A stretch of 64,000 nucleotides of DNA from the NCBI GenBank assembly GCA_007844125.1, contig CM017567.1, forward strand, positions 30,767,380 to 30,831,379. The letters run 5' to 3'. The position numbers were made by a program, and so were the translations under genes. Positions 1 through 10,199 of this stretch are shown in pieces. Positions within the stretch are counted from its first letter, which is position 1, and every line of letters starts with the position of its first letter. The notes under the pieces were generated by a model. It made no database searches and had not been told where the DNA came from. It saw nothing but the letters and a program-made list of their open reading frames with translations. This stretch comes from Sinonovacula constricta. Taxonomy: Eukaryota; Mollusca; Bivalvia; Cardiida; Solecurtidae.

Positions 1-297
1 GAATATATGACAAAGTCCTATGAGTATTGCAACATATACCAAACTCCGAAAAGGCACAGAACAAAGGTATTTCACATGCAAGCCAAGCAAAAAGTAAGAA
101 CAAATTTGTGATGAGTCATTTAAGTAAAAGAGCAAACCCGACAGTTACCGCCTTGGAACGGTCAGTCGGCAATATGGACCGACTGGGGTGCTTAAACCGG
201 TTTTACAGAGCTCTAACCTCGCACTTCCTGACGAGTTTCTCAAATGCAAGTAACGAAAAGAAAAAAGATCAATTTGAAAACAAAATGCCCATGCACG
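1..297 (+). repeat. Dispersed ~300-bp repeat, copy 1
   Basis: This copy is nearly identical to the segments at 30,851 and 31,501. It opens with gaatatatgacaaagtcc and contains an internal block (accgccttggaacggtcagt, then ctctaacctcgcacttcctga) that also recurs in reverse orientation near 4.0, 4.5, 44.5 and 54.2 kb. It gives a ~100-residue open frame, but the diverged copies do not keep that frame, so it is not treated as coding. No terminal inverted repeat, tRNA-like head or poly(A) tail is seen. The window begins inside or at the edge of the unit. Family unknown. Confidence 0.8.
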
Positions 298-1135
298 TAA
301 CAATATTTTCCTACCGTTTAAGTGAATGTATGTATAATGTCTACACTAACTCTTAACTTATTATAAGTAGTATCGATTATGACCACTATTTATACTGCAT
401 GACAGTACTCATTGAGAATAAAATTAATCTTATTGTTCATTCTTGTCACATCTATAAATAAGCAAGAACGAGATATCTGCTAAAACTAGATACCTATGCC
501 AGCACGTACTACCCAGATGTTCTTATAACGCGATTTTCAAAAGTAACATGTCACATGGCTTTCTTTGCAGCGGGGCTCAGATAGGAAACACCAATTTGCA
601 ATGACGAGTTAAGATTTATGCTTTACTGTTCATACATACCAATGAACATCATTTTAAGAACCTTTTTCGGTAACCATTAGTGAAAAAGATATTTGCGAAA
701 CTATATTTAGACCAAACTGTCGAAATCCACATTTACATCACAAACATTGGACCGTTTAATATTACTTTCGGCAAATAATTGCCTACAAAATGCACGCTCA
801 AATCTGTATCTGTTTTTTCTGTTCAACAATTTTGATAAATATCTTATGATAGTTTATTTCCATAAGATGAGAAGAAAACATTAACGAAAAGAAAGGTAAT
901 CGCCTGAGATTGTTCAAATAAAGCGGTCCTACATTGTTTCAATTGATAGTCGATTTAATCAAGCTGTAATATTTAGTCACAATTACATGACTCAAAGTTG
1001 ATTATATCTCAGTTTCCAGTGCACATGCAGCCTCATTTGCACCTCAGTCGACCCTTTTGACTATAGACGGTTCACTATATATGGTTTAAAGTCAACAAAT
1101 TTGTTATTACCTTGACATTCGACTGACATGTGAAC
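298..1135. other. No gene seen
   Basis: AT-rich sequence with stops in all frames. I see no RNA gene, structured repeat or splice-bounded exon. Confidence 0.5.
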
Positions 1136-1137
1136 AT

Positions 1138-1200
1138 CATTTTCCTGTGTCCTTCACAATTTTATTAAATGTTGCAATACTTATAGGACTGTATCATATT
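1138..1200 (-). repeat. Dispersed ~300-bp repeat, end fragment
   Basis: The segment aatgttgcaatacttatagg followed by actgtatcat matches, in reverse complement, the gaatatatgacaaag end of the repeat at position 1. Only this terminal part is clear; sequence at 1,020-1,130 may be the decayed remainder. Confidence 0.5.
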
Positions 1201-1799
1201 TATTTAATCTTTACACGTGTATTGCATTTGTATTTATTCAATTTAGAATAGAATACATGATCAACATGATATACATGCTAACATACAGCTGCATTACATT
1301 TGTAATTATGCAGTAAAGTATTTTCTGGTAAAGACAGTTTACTACACTTACATTGCACTGCTTTGTATTTGTGAAGATAAAATGTATATATCTAATGATT
1401 ACGCAGTTAAGTATTAACTATTTGGCAACTACAAACTCTAACAACATTTCACATTCATGGCTAATTCGACTTAGACAATAAATTTCTACATTAAGCCCAG
1501 CGGGGTCACACTAGAGGACTCTATTATAAGATTCGTGAATTTATATGAAAACATCCAACTTAACGTTATATGTTTGCTGCATGTATTTAATCATTGTTAA
1601 AAAAATAAAATATGATCTTCATTGTTTAGTGAAAAAGAGGATGACACATCAGCAAAAAGTGCAAAAATAGGACTTTAAAAAACGTTATGTTTAATGATTG
1701 ACATATTTATTTTTGTTATGTCGGCCAAGATCTTATACGGATCAATACTAACTATACATTCTATGTTTAAATAGTTGTACAGTCATCGACAATGTACCC

Positions 1800-2110
1800 A
1801 TATATATTCAGTAAATGAAAAGTTATTTTCTTTATATCCTGGAAATGAAGCATATCTTCCGGACCGATTACAGGGACGTCTATCAAATATTAACAAAATT
1901 TGGGCTGGTCTTTCACAGTCTGATCAGAATTAGCTAACTTAAAAAGAAGCCAGATCTGTTTTCTCTAGTAGCTATGTTTTTACGACCTTATACATAAAAC
2001 AATTTTGTATTGTTAATGCGCTCTGAATATGGGAATCACTGTTGAACTGTAGCTGCCAGTCGTTTTCTACTCAAAATAGAAGTGTAAGTTGGCAGTCGTC
2101 TCTGACGATG
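1800..2110 (+). repeat. Ancient duplicate block A1 (partner at 12.12-12.44 kb)
   Basis: Shares an ordered series of words with 12,120-12,440: a tctggaaatga-like start, 'gtcaaatatt', 'tgggctgg'/'tgggatgg', 'cagtctgatcag', 'agctatgttttt'/'agctacgttttt', and 'gccctctg'/'gcgctctg'. Small indels separate the two. No coding frame is conserved, so this is non-coding duplicated DNA. A second pair in the same order lies at 3,640 and 12,790. Confidence 0.65.
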
Positions 2111-2277
2111 ATCATATTCTGCTTTATATACTCTCCGGTTTGGATATAAATGAAGCGAAGTCCGAACGAAGCTTCTTTTTAAAACTACATGTCAAACACG
2201 TGTAGTAATTCCGAGCTTGTTATACCAATTGTACCATTACATTAAACCACACATATCTTTCTAATAACATATGTGTG

Positions 2278-2620
2278 TATTGTATTTTGTATTTTGAATT
2301 TTAAGGCACACCGACATTTGATGGACCATAAAGTTCGGAATACGTTGAAGTTTATAGACAATAGAATATTATCAGGTTAAAACTAAAATACGGGAGTAGA
2401 ACTATTACATAGTTTAAATGTATAACGGTAGCATCATTAACAATTTAAAACTTTATAATGTATTAGGAAAACCTATCTCCATCAAGCTTAGAATCAGACA
2501 CTGTATTATATAGTTGTATATGTTTCCGATATGAAAATATTTAGATCAAATATAGTCTCATAAATGTGTAAACGTGTACTTAAATGTGTTCAGACATAGA
2601 ATAGTAATACGATCATGGAA
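2278..2620 (-). mobile_element. LINE 3' tail fragment
   Basis: Homologous to the 3' end of the LINE at 4.57 kb. Both begin on the plus strand with a TGTATTT-rich tail and then 'ggcacaccgacat/g', 'gaatac', 'aatagaa', 'atcaggttaaa'. On the minus strand a remnant reading SDSKL matches the SDSKL at the C-terminus of the 4.57-kb element. Only the last few codons and the 3' UTR remain, as expected for a 5'-truncated copy. Confidence 0.65.
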
Positions 2621-2929
2621 ACTTTGACATTTTATAATTAGATATTTACCTATCTGTCTTCAGAGTAATGAAATGACCATTTTTTTAACTTTCAATACAA
2701 TCTAATAAGCAAATGATGACATAAATAATTACTTTTTATCATGACAATTAAATATAGCTATATGTATCAAAAAGAAATTTATGGACTCTTTTTTAGAAAT
2801 GAAGAAATACTTAAACTGTGAAATGCAAACTGTGAATATGAAATATGTGCAAAGTCAAATTTGGAAATCTAAGTTTAAATAATAAACAATATTTTTGAGG
2901 CGACAACATTCAACGTTAAAAATAAAAGA

Positions 2930-3066
2930 TGAAAAAAAAAATGCAAGAAAAAGAAAAACAAAAAAATTAGAAAAAAAAACTCAAGAACAACGAAACAAAA
3001 CATTAACATCAAACAAGACAATGCAAAAAACAACAACAACAACACAAAACAAAAAGAAAAACATTA
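2930..3066 (+). repeat. A-rich / CAA low-complexity tract
   Basis: About 135 bp almost devoid of T on the plus strand, made of A-runs and caa/caaca units. Similar tracts with the same strand bias lie near 7.7, 18.1, 29.5 and 32.7 kb. Confidence 0.8.
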
Positions 3067-3639
3067 AAACATAAAAACCCAGCACTTTATTTGTCTTTGG
3101 AACATCCAAATGAACGTTTCCCGGGACGATAGCATGTAGACACCGCGCGCATGGGCGGCGACAATAAGAAGGTTGTGTTTAACATATATTTTATTGTACC
3201 AGTTGCTCACGTATCTCTTAGAACATTTGCCTATTTTTAAAGATATGTTTAAATTGAATATCGGCATCCCACTTTTTTTATTTCTTCTCGTGTTCCTCAG
3301 GTTTCAAGACATAATTCCATCCAGTAAATCGATAGACATTTAAACAATTGTTTCCTTATAATTTGTATTTCCATATTGGTTTTATTACCTTTTATAGCAC
3401 TGATCAATAATAATTAGCTGTCTTTCTCACACACAAGCACACAACTACAAAATATCATGTCCTTACAGTATGTTAAATGCTTAAAGTTAAACAACAATTT
3501 ATTGAGGCATCTTAATGCTTTACCATAACTCCATCTTCCATTTTCAGAGATTTGCTGCTTTGCGTTCTTTCTGATAATAAATGTATAAAGTTTTCGAAAT
3601 TCATTACTGTAATCATCCTGTTCTAGAGGGAAACACTTC

Positions 3640-3770
3640 AGCGCGTGATAGTTATCGCAATTGTACCCTTGAGTATTAGAGTTCGTGTTGTTCATTGAAC
3701 TAGACCACACTCCACGTTCGAGCAGATATCTTAAAGAGTCGACATGACATGCGAGCCTTCACATTTAAGG
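3640..3770 (+). repeat. Ancient duplicate block A2 (partner at 12.79-12.93 kb)
   Basis: The words 'cgcaattgta', 'cttgagt.ttagagtt', 'gttcattgaacta.accac' and 'agtcgacatgaca' occur in the same order at 12,790-12,925. This is the second collinear anchor of the duplication that also contains block A1. Confidence 0.7.
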
Positions 3771-3979
3771 CCACCATTTAATGAAGAAGTTATGACACAC
3801 TCACAATGTTCTGCTCTTTGCTTTTCTTTGCTCTATTAATGGCACATGATGTGGTACATGTACAACTCAAACTAATGTTTTACATTTCGGATTGGGGTTC
3901 GACATTATCTATTAAATATTGATAAATAAGAAGATAAGTATGTACTTAAGCGGTCATACACGTATCTGTTTTCCTTTCA

Positions 3980-4211
3980 CTGCTTACATTTGAGAAAACT
4001 CTCAGGCCGTGTTATAACTCTGTAAAACCCGTATAAGCACTCGGTTTATATTGCAGACTGATCGTTCCAAGGCGATAACTGCTCGGTTTGCTATTCTGTA
4101 CATTGTCTCGTAAGAATTTTTTTGTATTTTTTACAATTGACTGGAAGGTTATTTCCTTTGTCCTTTTTTAAATGTTGCACCATTCATAGGACTTTGCCAG
4201 TTTTTCTTATG
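3980..4211 (-). repeat. Dispersed ~300-bp repeat, diverged copy
   Basis: Reverse-complement copy. It runs ttgagaaaact, ctctgtaaaac, actgatcgttccaaggcg, then the end marker 'aatgttgcaccattcatagg'. It is diverged from the copies at 1 and 30.8 kb but collinear with them. Confidence 0.7.
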
Positions 4212-4437
4212 CTGAATTGAATTAGTCCTAAAATCTCCATCTTCCTGTGCATGTGAACCTTGCTGTCCTTAAACTTATTTTGTAAGAATTATTACATATA
4301 ATTTCCAGTGATGTACGCTAAGGTTGGTACTTCAGGTAATTCCACCTAGGTGATGGCGTCATTACTTGATTAGTATAAGACGTGGTCTGGACTTTTTTGT
4401 CTTCAATTGATTTCTGCTCATACTACTTTTAGTCTTT

Positions 4438-4572
4438 GACAGTCCTATCGGGAAGTGCAGGGTTATAGCTCTGTAAAGCAAGTTTAAATACCCAGTCAGT
4501 TCATTTTTCGACTGACAGATCCAAGGCGGTTATAATTATGTTTGCTGAAGTTTTCATATATTCTCGTCTCTG
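4438..4572 (-). repeat. Dispersed ~300-bp repeat, truncated by LINE
   Basis: Contains 'gggaagtgcagggtt', 'agctctgtaaag' and 'actgacagatccaaggcgg' in reverse orientation. It stops at 'ctcgtctctgta', immediately where the LINE 3' tail begins, so the LINE appears to have inserted into this repeat copy. Confidence 0.6.
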
Positions 4573-4827
4573 TATTTGTATTTGGGGTTTTACGGCACAC
4601 CGACAGTTAGCAGGTCATACTGCGCCGAATACAAAGAAAATTAATATGAATAGAACATAATCAGGTTAAATCTAAAGTATTTGCGTAAAGTATAGAAAAG
4701 ATACAAAAAACTATCGGGTTTTAATATGGTGAAGTATAATTGAAAACAGGTTTATATATTAAACGGTTTAAAAATGTATAACGGTTGCTGAATAAACAGT
4801 TTAAGAAATTACAACTTATTAAGAATA

Positions 4828-5073
4828 CTAATCTCGTTTAAGTTTAGAATCCGACACTGTCTTAAACAGTCCATACATGTTATTTACATTAAAATACTTG
4901 GACCGAATATGGTCTGTGTCGGTACAATGATTAACTTTCATTGGTTCCTGGTAAGGAACACGTACATGTTGAACTTCTCTTTTTAAAAGATATGAATCTA
5001 GTATGTCCATTGCGACAGCGGGTAAAAACCATGTCCTCCCGCCAATTTTATCTGCAAAAGGTGACATTGGCAC
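4828..5073 (-). pseudogene. LINE polyprotein C-terminal fragment
   Basis: An 81-codon open frame covering the end of the LINE reading frame. The stretch HIRSKYFNVNNMYGLFKTV is typical of the C-terminal tail that follows RNase H in I-group LINEs of molluscs, recognised by pattern rather than search. It is separated from the RNase H piece by a frame break and ends at the stop preceding the 3' UTR. It has no independent function. Confidence 0.7.
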
Positions 5074-5139
5074 CGCCGGTAGGTTTAATTACGTGTAATT
5101 TGTTATAGAGCGTATTGTTTAAATTTGTTTGCAATTTGG

Positions 5140-5361
5140 TTAAGTATATCGGCTAATAAGTGATTTAAAATCAATGTGTGGGATGCAAAGCTCTGTCTCA
5201 GTGAGGGCTGAGGCAGAGTTGGAACTGTTGTCTGCATCCTCGTTTCCTCGAATGCCTACATGACTAGCGTCAGTTTCGTTAGCGTCATATAAACTTTGAT
5301 GTTTGACAGGAATAGTGCGAACATGCAGATTTGAATAATTCAGTGAATTTATGCTCTGCAC
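5140..5361 (-). pseudogene. LINE RNase H domain fragment
   Basis: The open frame contains SHVGIRGNEDADNSSNSAS, which matches the conserved strand and helix of LINE-encoded RNase H around the SHxGxxGNExAD motif, whose last Asp is catalytic. The upstream half of the domain does not match well, and the frame is interrupted at 5,361, where a foldback repeat begins. This is a relic of the LINE at 4.57-6.44 kb. Confidence 0.75.
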
Positions 5362-5450
5362 GATCTACGTGACAAGTATTCTGATGTAATGCAGCATTGT
5401 ATATAATATATATAATGCATTATATCAGAATACTTGTCACGCAGATCGTA
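5360..5450. repeat. Foldback (hairpin) element, ~35-bp arms
   Basis: The left arm 5,360-5,394 (acgatctacgtgacaagtat...) and right arm 5,416-5,450 are reverse complements with about two mismatches. They enclose a ~21-bp loop of TATATAA units. It interrupts the RNase H portion of the LINE. It could be a tiny MITE or a local inverted duplication. Confidence 0.8.
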
Positions 5451-6440
5451 AAATCAAAGGATATGTGTTCCACTTTTTATTTTGACAGAGTTCTAAATTT
5501 ATTTCATTGGAACGGAGTTGCCATTAAAGATGTTCAGTTGTGGGGTTTTCAGAAATGCAATCGAGTTTTATACCTGATGTTTTAATGCTAACTCTTAGCC
5601 TTAAACCAAGAGGTCTGATGGCTTTAGGTGATCGATCATTATGCTCTTCATGTTTAGGGCTGAAAACACGATTTAACGTTGGGTTATCAGGGTAGATATG
5701 ACTTTAATTATATACTGCAAAGAAAGTTTCTCGCGACGCAAGTACAATGATGGTTCAATGGCTTTAACGAAAATAGCTCTGCACTGGTGAGGTCCTAAAC
5801 GTTCCTAGAGCTAAACGAAGTCCCTGGTTGTGAACGACGTCCAGCATCTGTAGGTAGGACCTCCTGGCAGAACCATGGACTATGCTTTTGTAATCCAATT
5901 TAGACCCAAGAAGGGAATGTTACAGATATAACAGTGCTTTCCTATCGGCTCCCCAGTCTGTATGAGATAAATATTTAAGCAAGTTAAGAGCCTTGAGGCA
6001 TTTCTTCTTGATGTAATTGATATGTGGAGGAAAAGTCAGTTTCCTGTAAAAAATAACCTCAAGAAAATTTGTTACCTGAACAATGGGAATACGCACGTTA
6101 TTTAAAACAATTCAGGGTCCATATGAAGACCTCGTTTCTGACAGAAATGTATAAAGTTGGATTTGATAAGAGACAATTTGAAACCGTTAGTGTTGCTCCA
6201 TTTTTTTGCAAGTTGTTTAGACATTGTTGTAATTGTCTTTCAATTGTGATAATTTTAGAGCCTTAACAAATAACGAAAACGTCAACCAACAGTGGACAGT
6301 CAATCCCTTTATGAAGAGTTTTTACAAATTTTTTTTTATCGTCTCTGTTATAGTAGCTTTTACACATAAGTGGCATGTGCGTGCCTTGTCTAATGCCTTT
6401 TTGAGTTTTCGTAGTGCCTTAATACTCATATGACATTTTT

Positions 6441-7690
6441 ATTGTCTTTTTTTATTAATTCCAAACACTTATTTATAATTATTTCTTATTTTAAATAATC
6501 AAGCATTACACGTCACTGTAACCCTCTCGTGTTTTATCTTATGAAATTTGTCTTTTTTATCTTAAAACCTTGTAAATAACATCTTTGATTCACTACATTC
6601 CTTCAATGTTTAGATTTTATCTTCTTATACCACATCGTTTTTTTGTCTCCATCAGCTCATGCATTCCAGAGCTAGGCTTATACTGGATAAAACATGAAAT
6701 GTTTAAGATCTTGTCGATCTTGTTGCATATACCACTTTCAATCATAGTTTGCCTTTGGCCGACAGTTGTGGAGTGTAGCTTGTTTATCATTGACAAAGTG
6801 AATGCAGATTAATTGATATAACTGAATCACATGTAGCAAATAACATGTAAATACATTAAAATATTTTCAACTTATGTCAATTAATACAGTTAACGCTTAT
6901 GCAAAATTTAATTAGACATATACTAAAATATAATACTAATCGAAAGAACATAAATACTGGATGCAAACAGTGACTGAACATTAACAAGAGACAACTTATC
7001 CATATAGCTAAAAGTAAAATCCCAAATTAATGCAATAATAACGGAAATTCAGGTGAAACATTATATTTAAATAGGAAAAGTTTATATAAATAAATGGGAC
7101 ACTTAAATTTTACCTATTATTATTATTGTGCATTGTATGTTTGTTCACAATAACCAATCTTCAGAATGTACTGATACATTCAGATACGTTTTATATTGCT
7201 TCTGCAACAATGTTGTTATAATGCTATACTACTAAAGCTTTTTAGAGGTTGCATAGATGGATGCAACTGAACCATTGATTCCTGCACACATTCTGAACAC
7301 AAAGATAAATATTTAAAACGTCAAAATTGAATCTAACATAAATAGATTTGCAAAACTTGTCAAGAAGGTTTCTTGCTAGAAGTTTCTTGTTAGAGGTTAC
7401 TTGACAGAGGTTTCCGTCTTTCTAGATTACAGATAAACTCATCATCATTCAAAGGGACAATAAATACAATTTAAAGTTAATAAAAACACATTTGATTTAA
7501 ATCATTGTATTCCATATTAATGGAAGAATTGACGAGAATGAGGCGGACTTTATATGGTTTGGGTCTGAAATCATCAAAATCTTGGAGGATATGGTTAAAT
7601 CTAAATAAAAATACATTTGGAAAATGTGTAAAACAGGTGCCGAGAAATTTGAAGATATATTTTCCACATGAAATCATTGCTGTAACAATA
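6441..7690. other. No gene seen
   Basis: AT-rich DNA with short chance open frames. At 7,365-7,415 an imperfect direct repeat of 'aggtttcttg'-like words appears four times. No exon or RNA gene is supported. Confidence 0.5.
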
Positions 7691-7699
7691 TAACTAACA

Positions 7700-7807
7700 C
7701 TCACAAAAAATAACAAAAACAACACAACAACAACAAAAAAAACTAACAAACAAAAACCCGACAACCCCACCCCCCAAAAAACAACAAACAAACAACAACA
7801 AACAGCA
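7700..7807 (+). repeat. CAA/CAAA low-complexity tract
   Basis: Runs of aacaacaac and aacaaacaaac with a short C-run. The hydrophobic translation on the opposite strand is an artefact of this composition. Confidence 0.8.
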
Positions 7808-9846
7808 ACTTTTCAAAGACAGATACATTTGACTCGAATTAATCATGCTGCAAGATCTAATCACACTTACGTCCTAATACATTTTTCACGTGTTTGACAG
7901 GCTTATACAGACTAAAAAGTAACGAATTCAATCTCACAGCATAAAAAATGAATAACGGTTTTCGATCAAGGTGTTTCCATTCGTACGTAACAAAAATTTA
8001 AGATTTAGGTACAAACCAGTAAGGATCAAGTTAAGATACTTCTTATTCAAGTATTCAAACGGTAACATTTAGATGTGTAGTGTATTATTTTTTCTCCCCA
8101 TATGCTTAGTGAAGTGTCAAAGATTTGACTCTGGCTATGAGGTTGTTCTAATGAGATTGTCACACATACAATTAAGTTCACAGAGTGAGATTCCTTAAGT
8201 TAATTAAAAGAAATTCTGCTTCACGTAAGTGCATTGTAGTTCGCGTTCTTATATCTAATTGCTGTTTGGTTCAGCGAGTACGATGCCATGAAGTCGCCTG
8301 TGGTTGCAATAAATGACAGCAAATTTAAATTCTCACCAAGTACCACTCTAGGGCAAACTTTAATAAATGTTCATTATAAAATAAGTCTAAGGGTATTTAG
8401 TTTCATGAGAGACATTACTCAGTACATGTGGTTTCCGCTTGCATGTTAGAGATAATAACGTGTACCCTACTTTCATTGATTCCGTTTACTTTTTGTAAGT
8501 TCGATGGGTTTAGTATTGACACATTTATTGATGTACCGTTCGTTTTCTCTCTTATTGCACATTCGCCATATTGTTTAGGATACACATCTGATGCCAGAAG
8601 AAGAAAAAAAACATGATAATAAGTGTGAATTATCACTTTGCTGATAAATTCATTTGCACTGTTTTATCTTAATCAAGAATTTTGAGTTTTGAAGGTTAAA
8701 ACGCTTTAAAAAACCCATTCGTTTTTTTATCAAATGGCCGTTTCATGACTATTTACAGTGTTCTTTTTTTCTTTTTTTTTACAGTTTACTTGCATAATTT
8801 ACTTTTGTCGGGTGCCAGTCATATATTGTTACATTGTATATGTTGTAGTTCTCATAGAACCTTGATATAAATTCCTGACTATATTGTCGAATATATCACA
8901 GTTTCGCATTCGGACGCGTAGGAATATATTTTTGAAACCGCAGACCTGTGCATTTGGTCATGAATTGATTTTCTCTGATGCCGAAACATGGAAAGCATGT
9001 GGTGATAAAGTTTAAAGTGTTTTTAAATTGAACATATACATGCTGTGTTCAGATTACTTTTGTTCCATGCATTATTGGTTTGTTCAAAATTCCTCCTAAT
9101 TGCATGTTTATTTCTTGCTGTCTTATAAAACACATCGCCTAGAATATAAACCATAATTATGTAATATGCCGTAAAGAAACAAGCATGCGAGATTTAGTTT
9201 TTTAACTCTCCTGATAAATTAGTGGGCTTTAGTATGAAGTCTCGCATATTTTGTCGTTAGTTAAAGCCATCTGCATGAACGTGGTAATCCTAGATATTCC
9301 TCCGGTTCCGCCATTGAGTGGCCTAATGCAATATGCACTCTAATACTCCGGGGTACAATTGTGTTAACCACCACACATTAAAAGAACATTTTAGGACTAA
9401 ATTTTGCAGCCTTTAGACGTTTATTATCAAATACAACGCAAAGAAGAGTGTCCTCTTAAAAGGAAAATGGAGCTGTGTAAAAGCGTTAACGTGTTTCATT
9501 AAAATGTTAGGTTCGTTTTCTTTAGTCATTCAACATTTTGTAAGGATACCACACCACGTAGTTTTGTAGGCTAAACACACAACCAGTTAATGTTCATTAG
9601 CTGTATTTAATAATACACACACACTTCTAGGTTGGAAAAAAGACCTCTGAAATGCCTGTTCTTAAGTTAATTTATGTCTTTTTTACAGCCACACGTTGAA
9701 GACCTAACAGAATGGTGCCTTTCACGAAAACAATAAACGACCAAAATCCCAACAGACACATCTTAAATCATAACACAACATGAACATACAGGTCTTAATT
9801 TGTCACACCTGTGCATTTTGCAAAATGTAAAACGCGTTCACAATAT
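7808..9846. other. No gene seen
   Basis: About 2 kb without a supported gene. Short frames near 8.4-8.6 kb lack splice sites or recognisable domains. Confidence 0.5.
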
Positions 9847-9925
9847 GAATATATAACAAAGTTCTATGAGCACTGCAACATATACCAAAATTAGAACAGG
9901 CACAGAACAAAGGTATTCACATAGA
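9847..9925 (+). repeat. Dispersed ~300-bp repeat, 5' fragment
   Basis: Begins gaatatataacaaagttc and continues to caaaggtattcac, matching the first ~80 bp of the copy at position 1 with scattered substitutions. The rest of the unit is absent. Confidence 0.7.
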
Positions 9926-10141
9926 AGACAGACACAATGTCTTCAGGGCAAACACAACGGTTTATTATAAGAGTCAATTTGTTAGTCAATTTGTTAGTAC
10001 ATTGGCTTACTAAGTTATGATTCTTATAATATTATGTTGCTTGAATGCTAGAATTACGAAAATAAAATTACCACACACTTCAAGTGTACTACTGAATTCC
10101 GGTGAAACATACCACATATTTGTTCTTTTAAATTCGGCTTG

Positions 10142-10190
10142 CATGTTTTGATTAATGTTGCAATGCTCATTGGACTATATTCTTATTCAG
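10142..10190 (-). repeat. Dispersed ~300-bp repeat, end fragment
   Basis: The stretch 'aatgttgcaatgctcattgg' followed by actatatt is the reverse complement of the repeat's first ~40 bp. Confidence 0.5.
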
Positions 10191-10199
10191 TTAGATGTA

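Larger units (their letters stand above)
4573..6440 (-). mobile_element. Decayed non-LTR retrotransposon (LINE) with RNase H, 5'-truncated
   Basis: Read on the minus strand from 6,440 down: a reverse-transcriptase fragment (GIRQG-like motif B region), the catalytic box region at about 6,279-6,290, the thumb/connection region (KCLKALNLLKYLSHTDWG, then SARRSYLQMLDVVHNQGLR), an RNase H remnant (SHVGIRGNEDAD, 5,140-5,361), a C-terminal domain (HIRSKYFNVNNMY, 4,828-5,073), and a 3' UTR ending in TTTGTA-like tail units at 4,573. RNase H after RT is a hallmark of the I group of LINEs, so an I/Nimb-like clade is inferred. The frame changes several times and has stops. The expected YxDD has become LVDV. 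It is a dead copy. Confidence 0.85.

Noticed and set aside
234..270. CTGACGAG...GTAACGAAA, superficially like a hammerhead ribozyme core
   Set aside because: The would-be stem II has only three base pairs with a long loop. The GAAA is not followed by a proper stem, and sibling copies (31,083) do not preserve the pairing.
27..356. ~100-residue frame recurring at 30.88 and 31.53 kb
   Set aside because: It is the translation of the dispersed repeat. Diverged copies break the frame and the start is not ATG.
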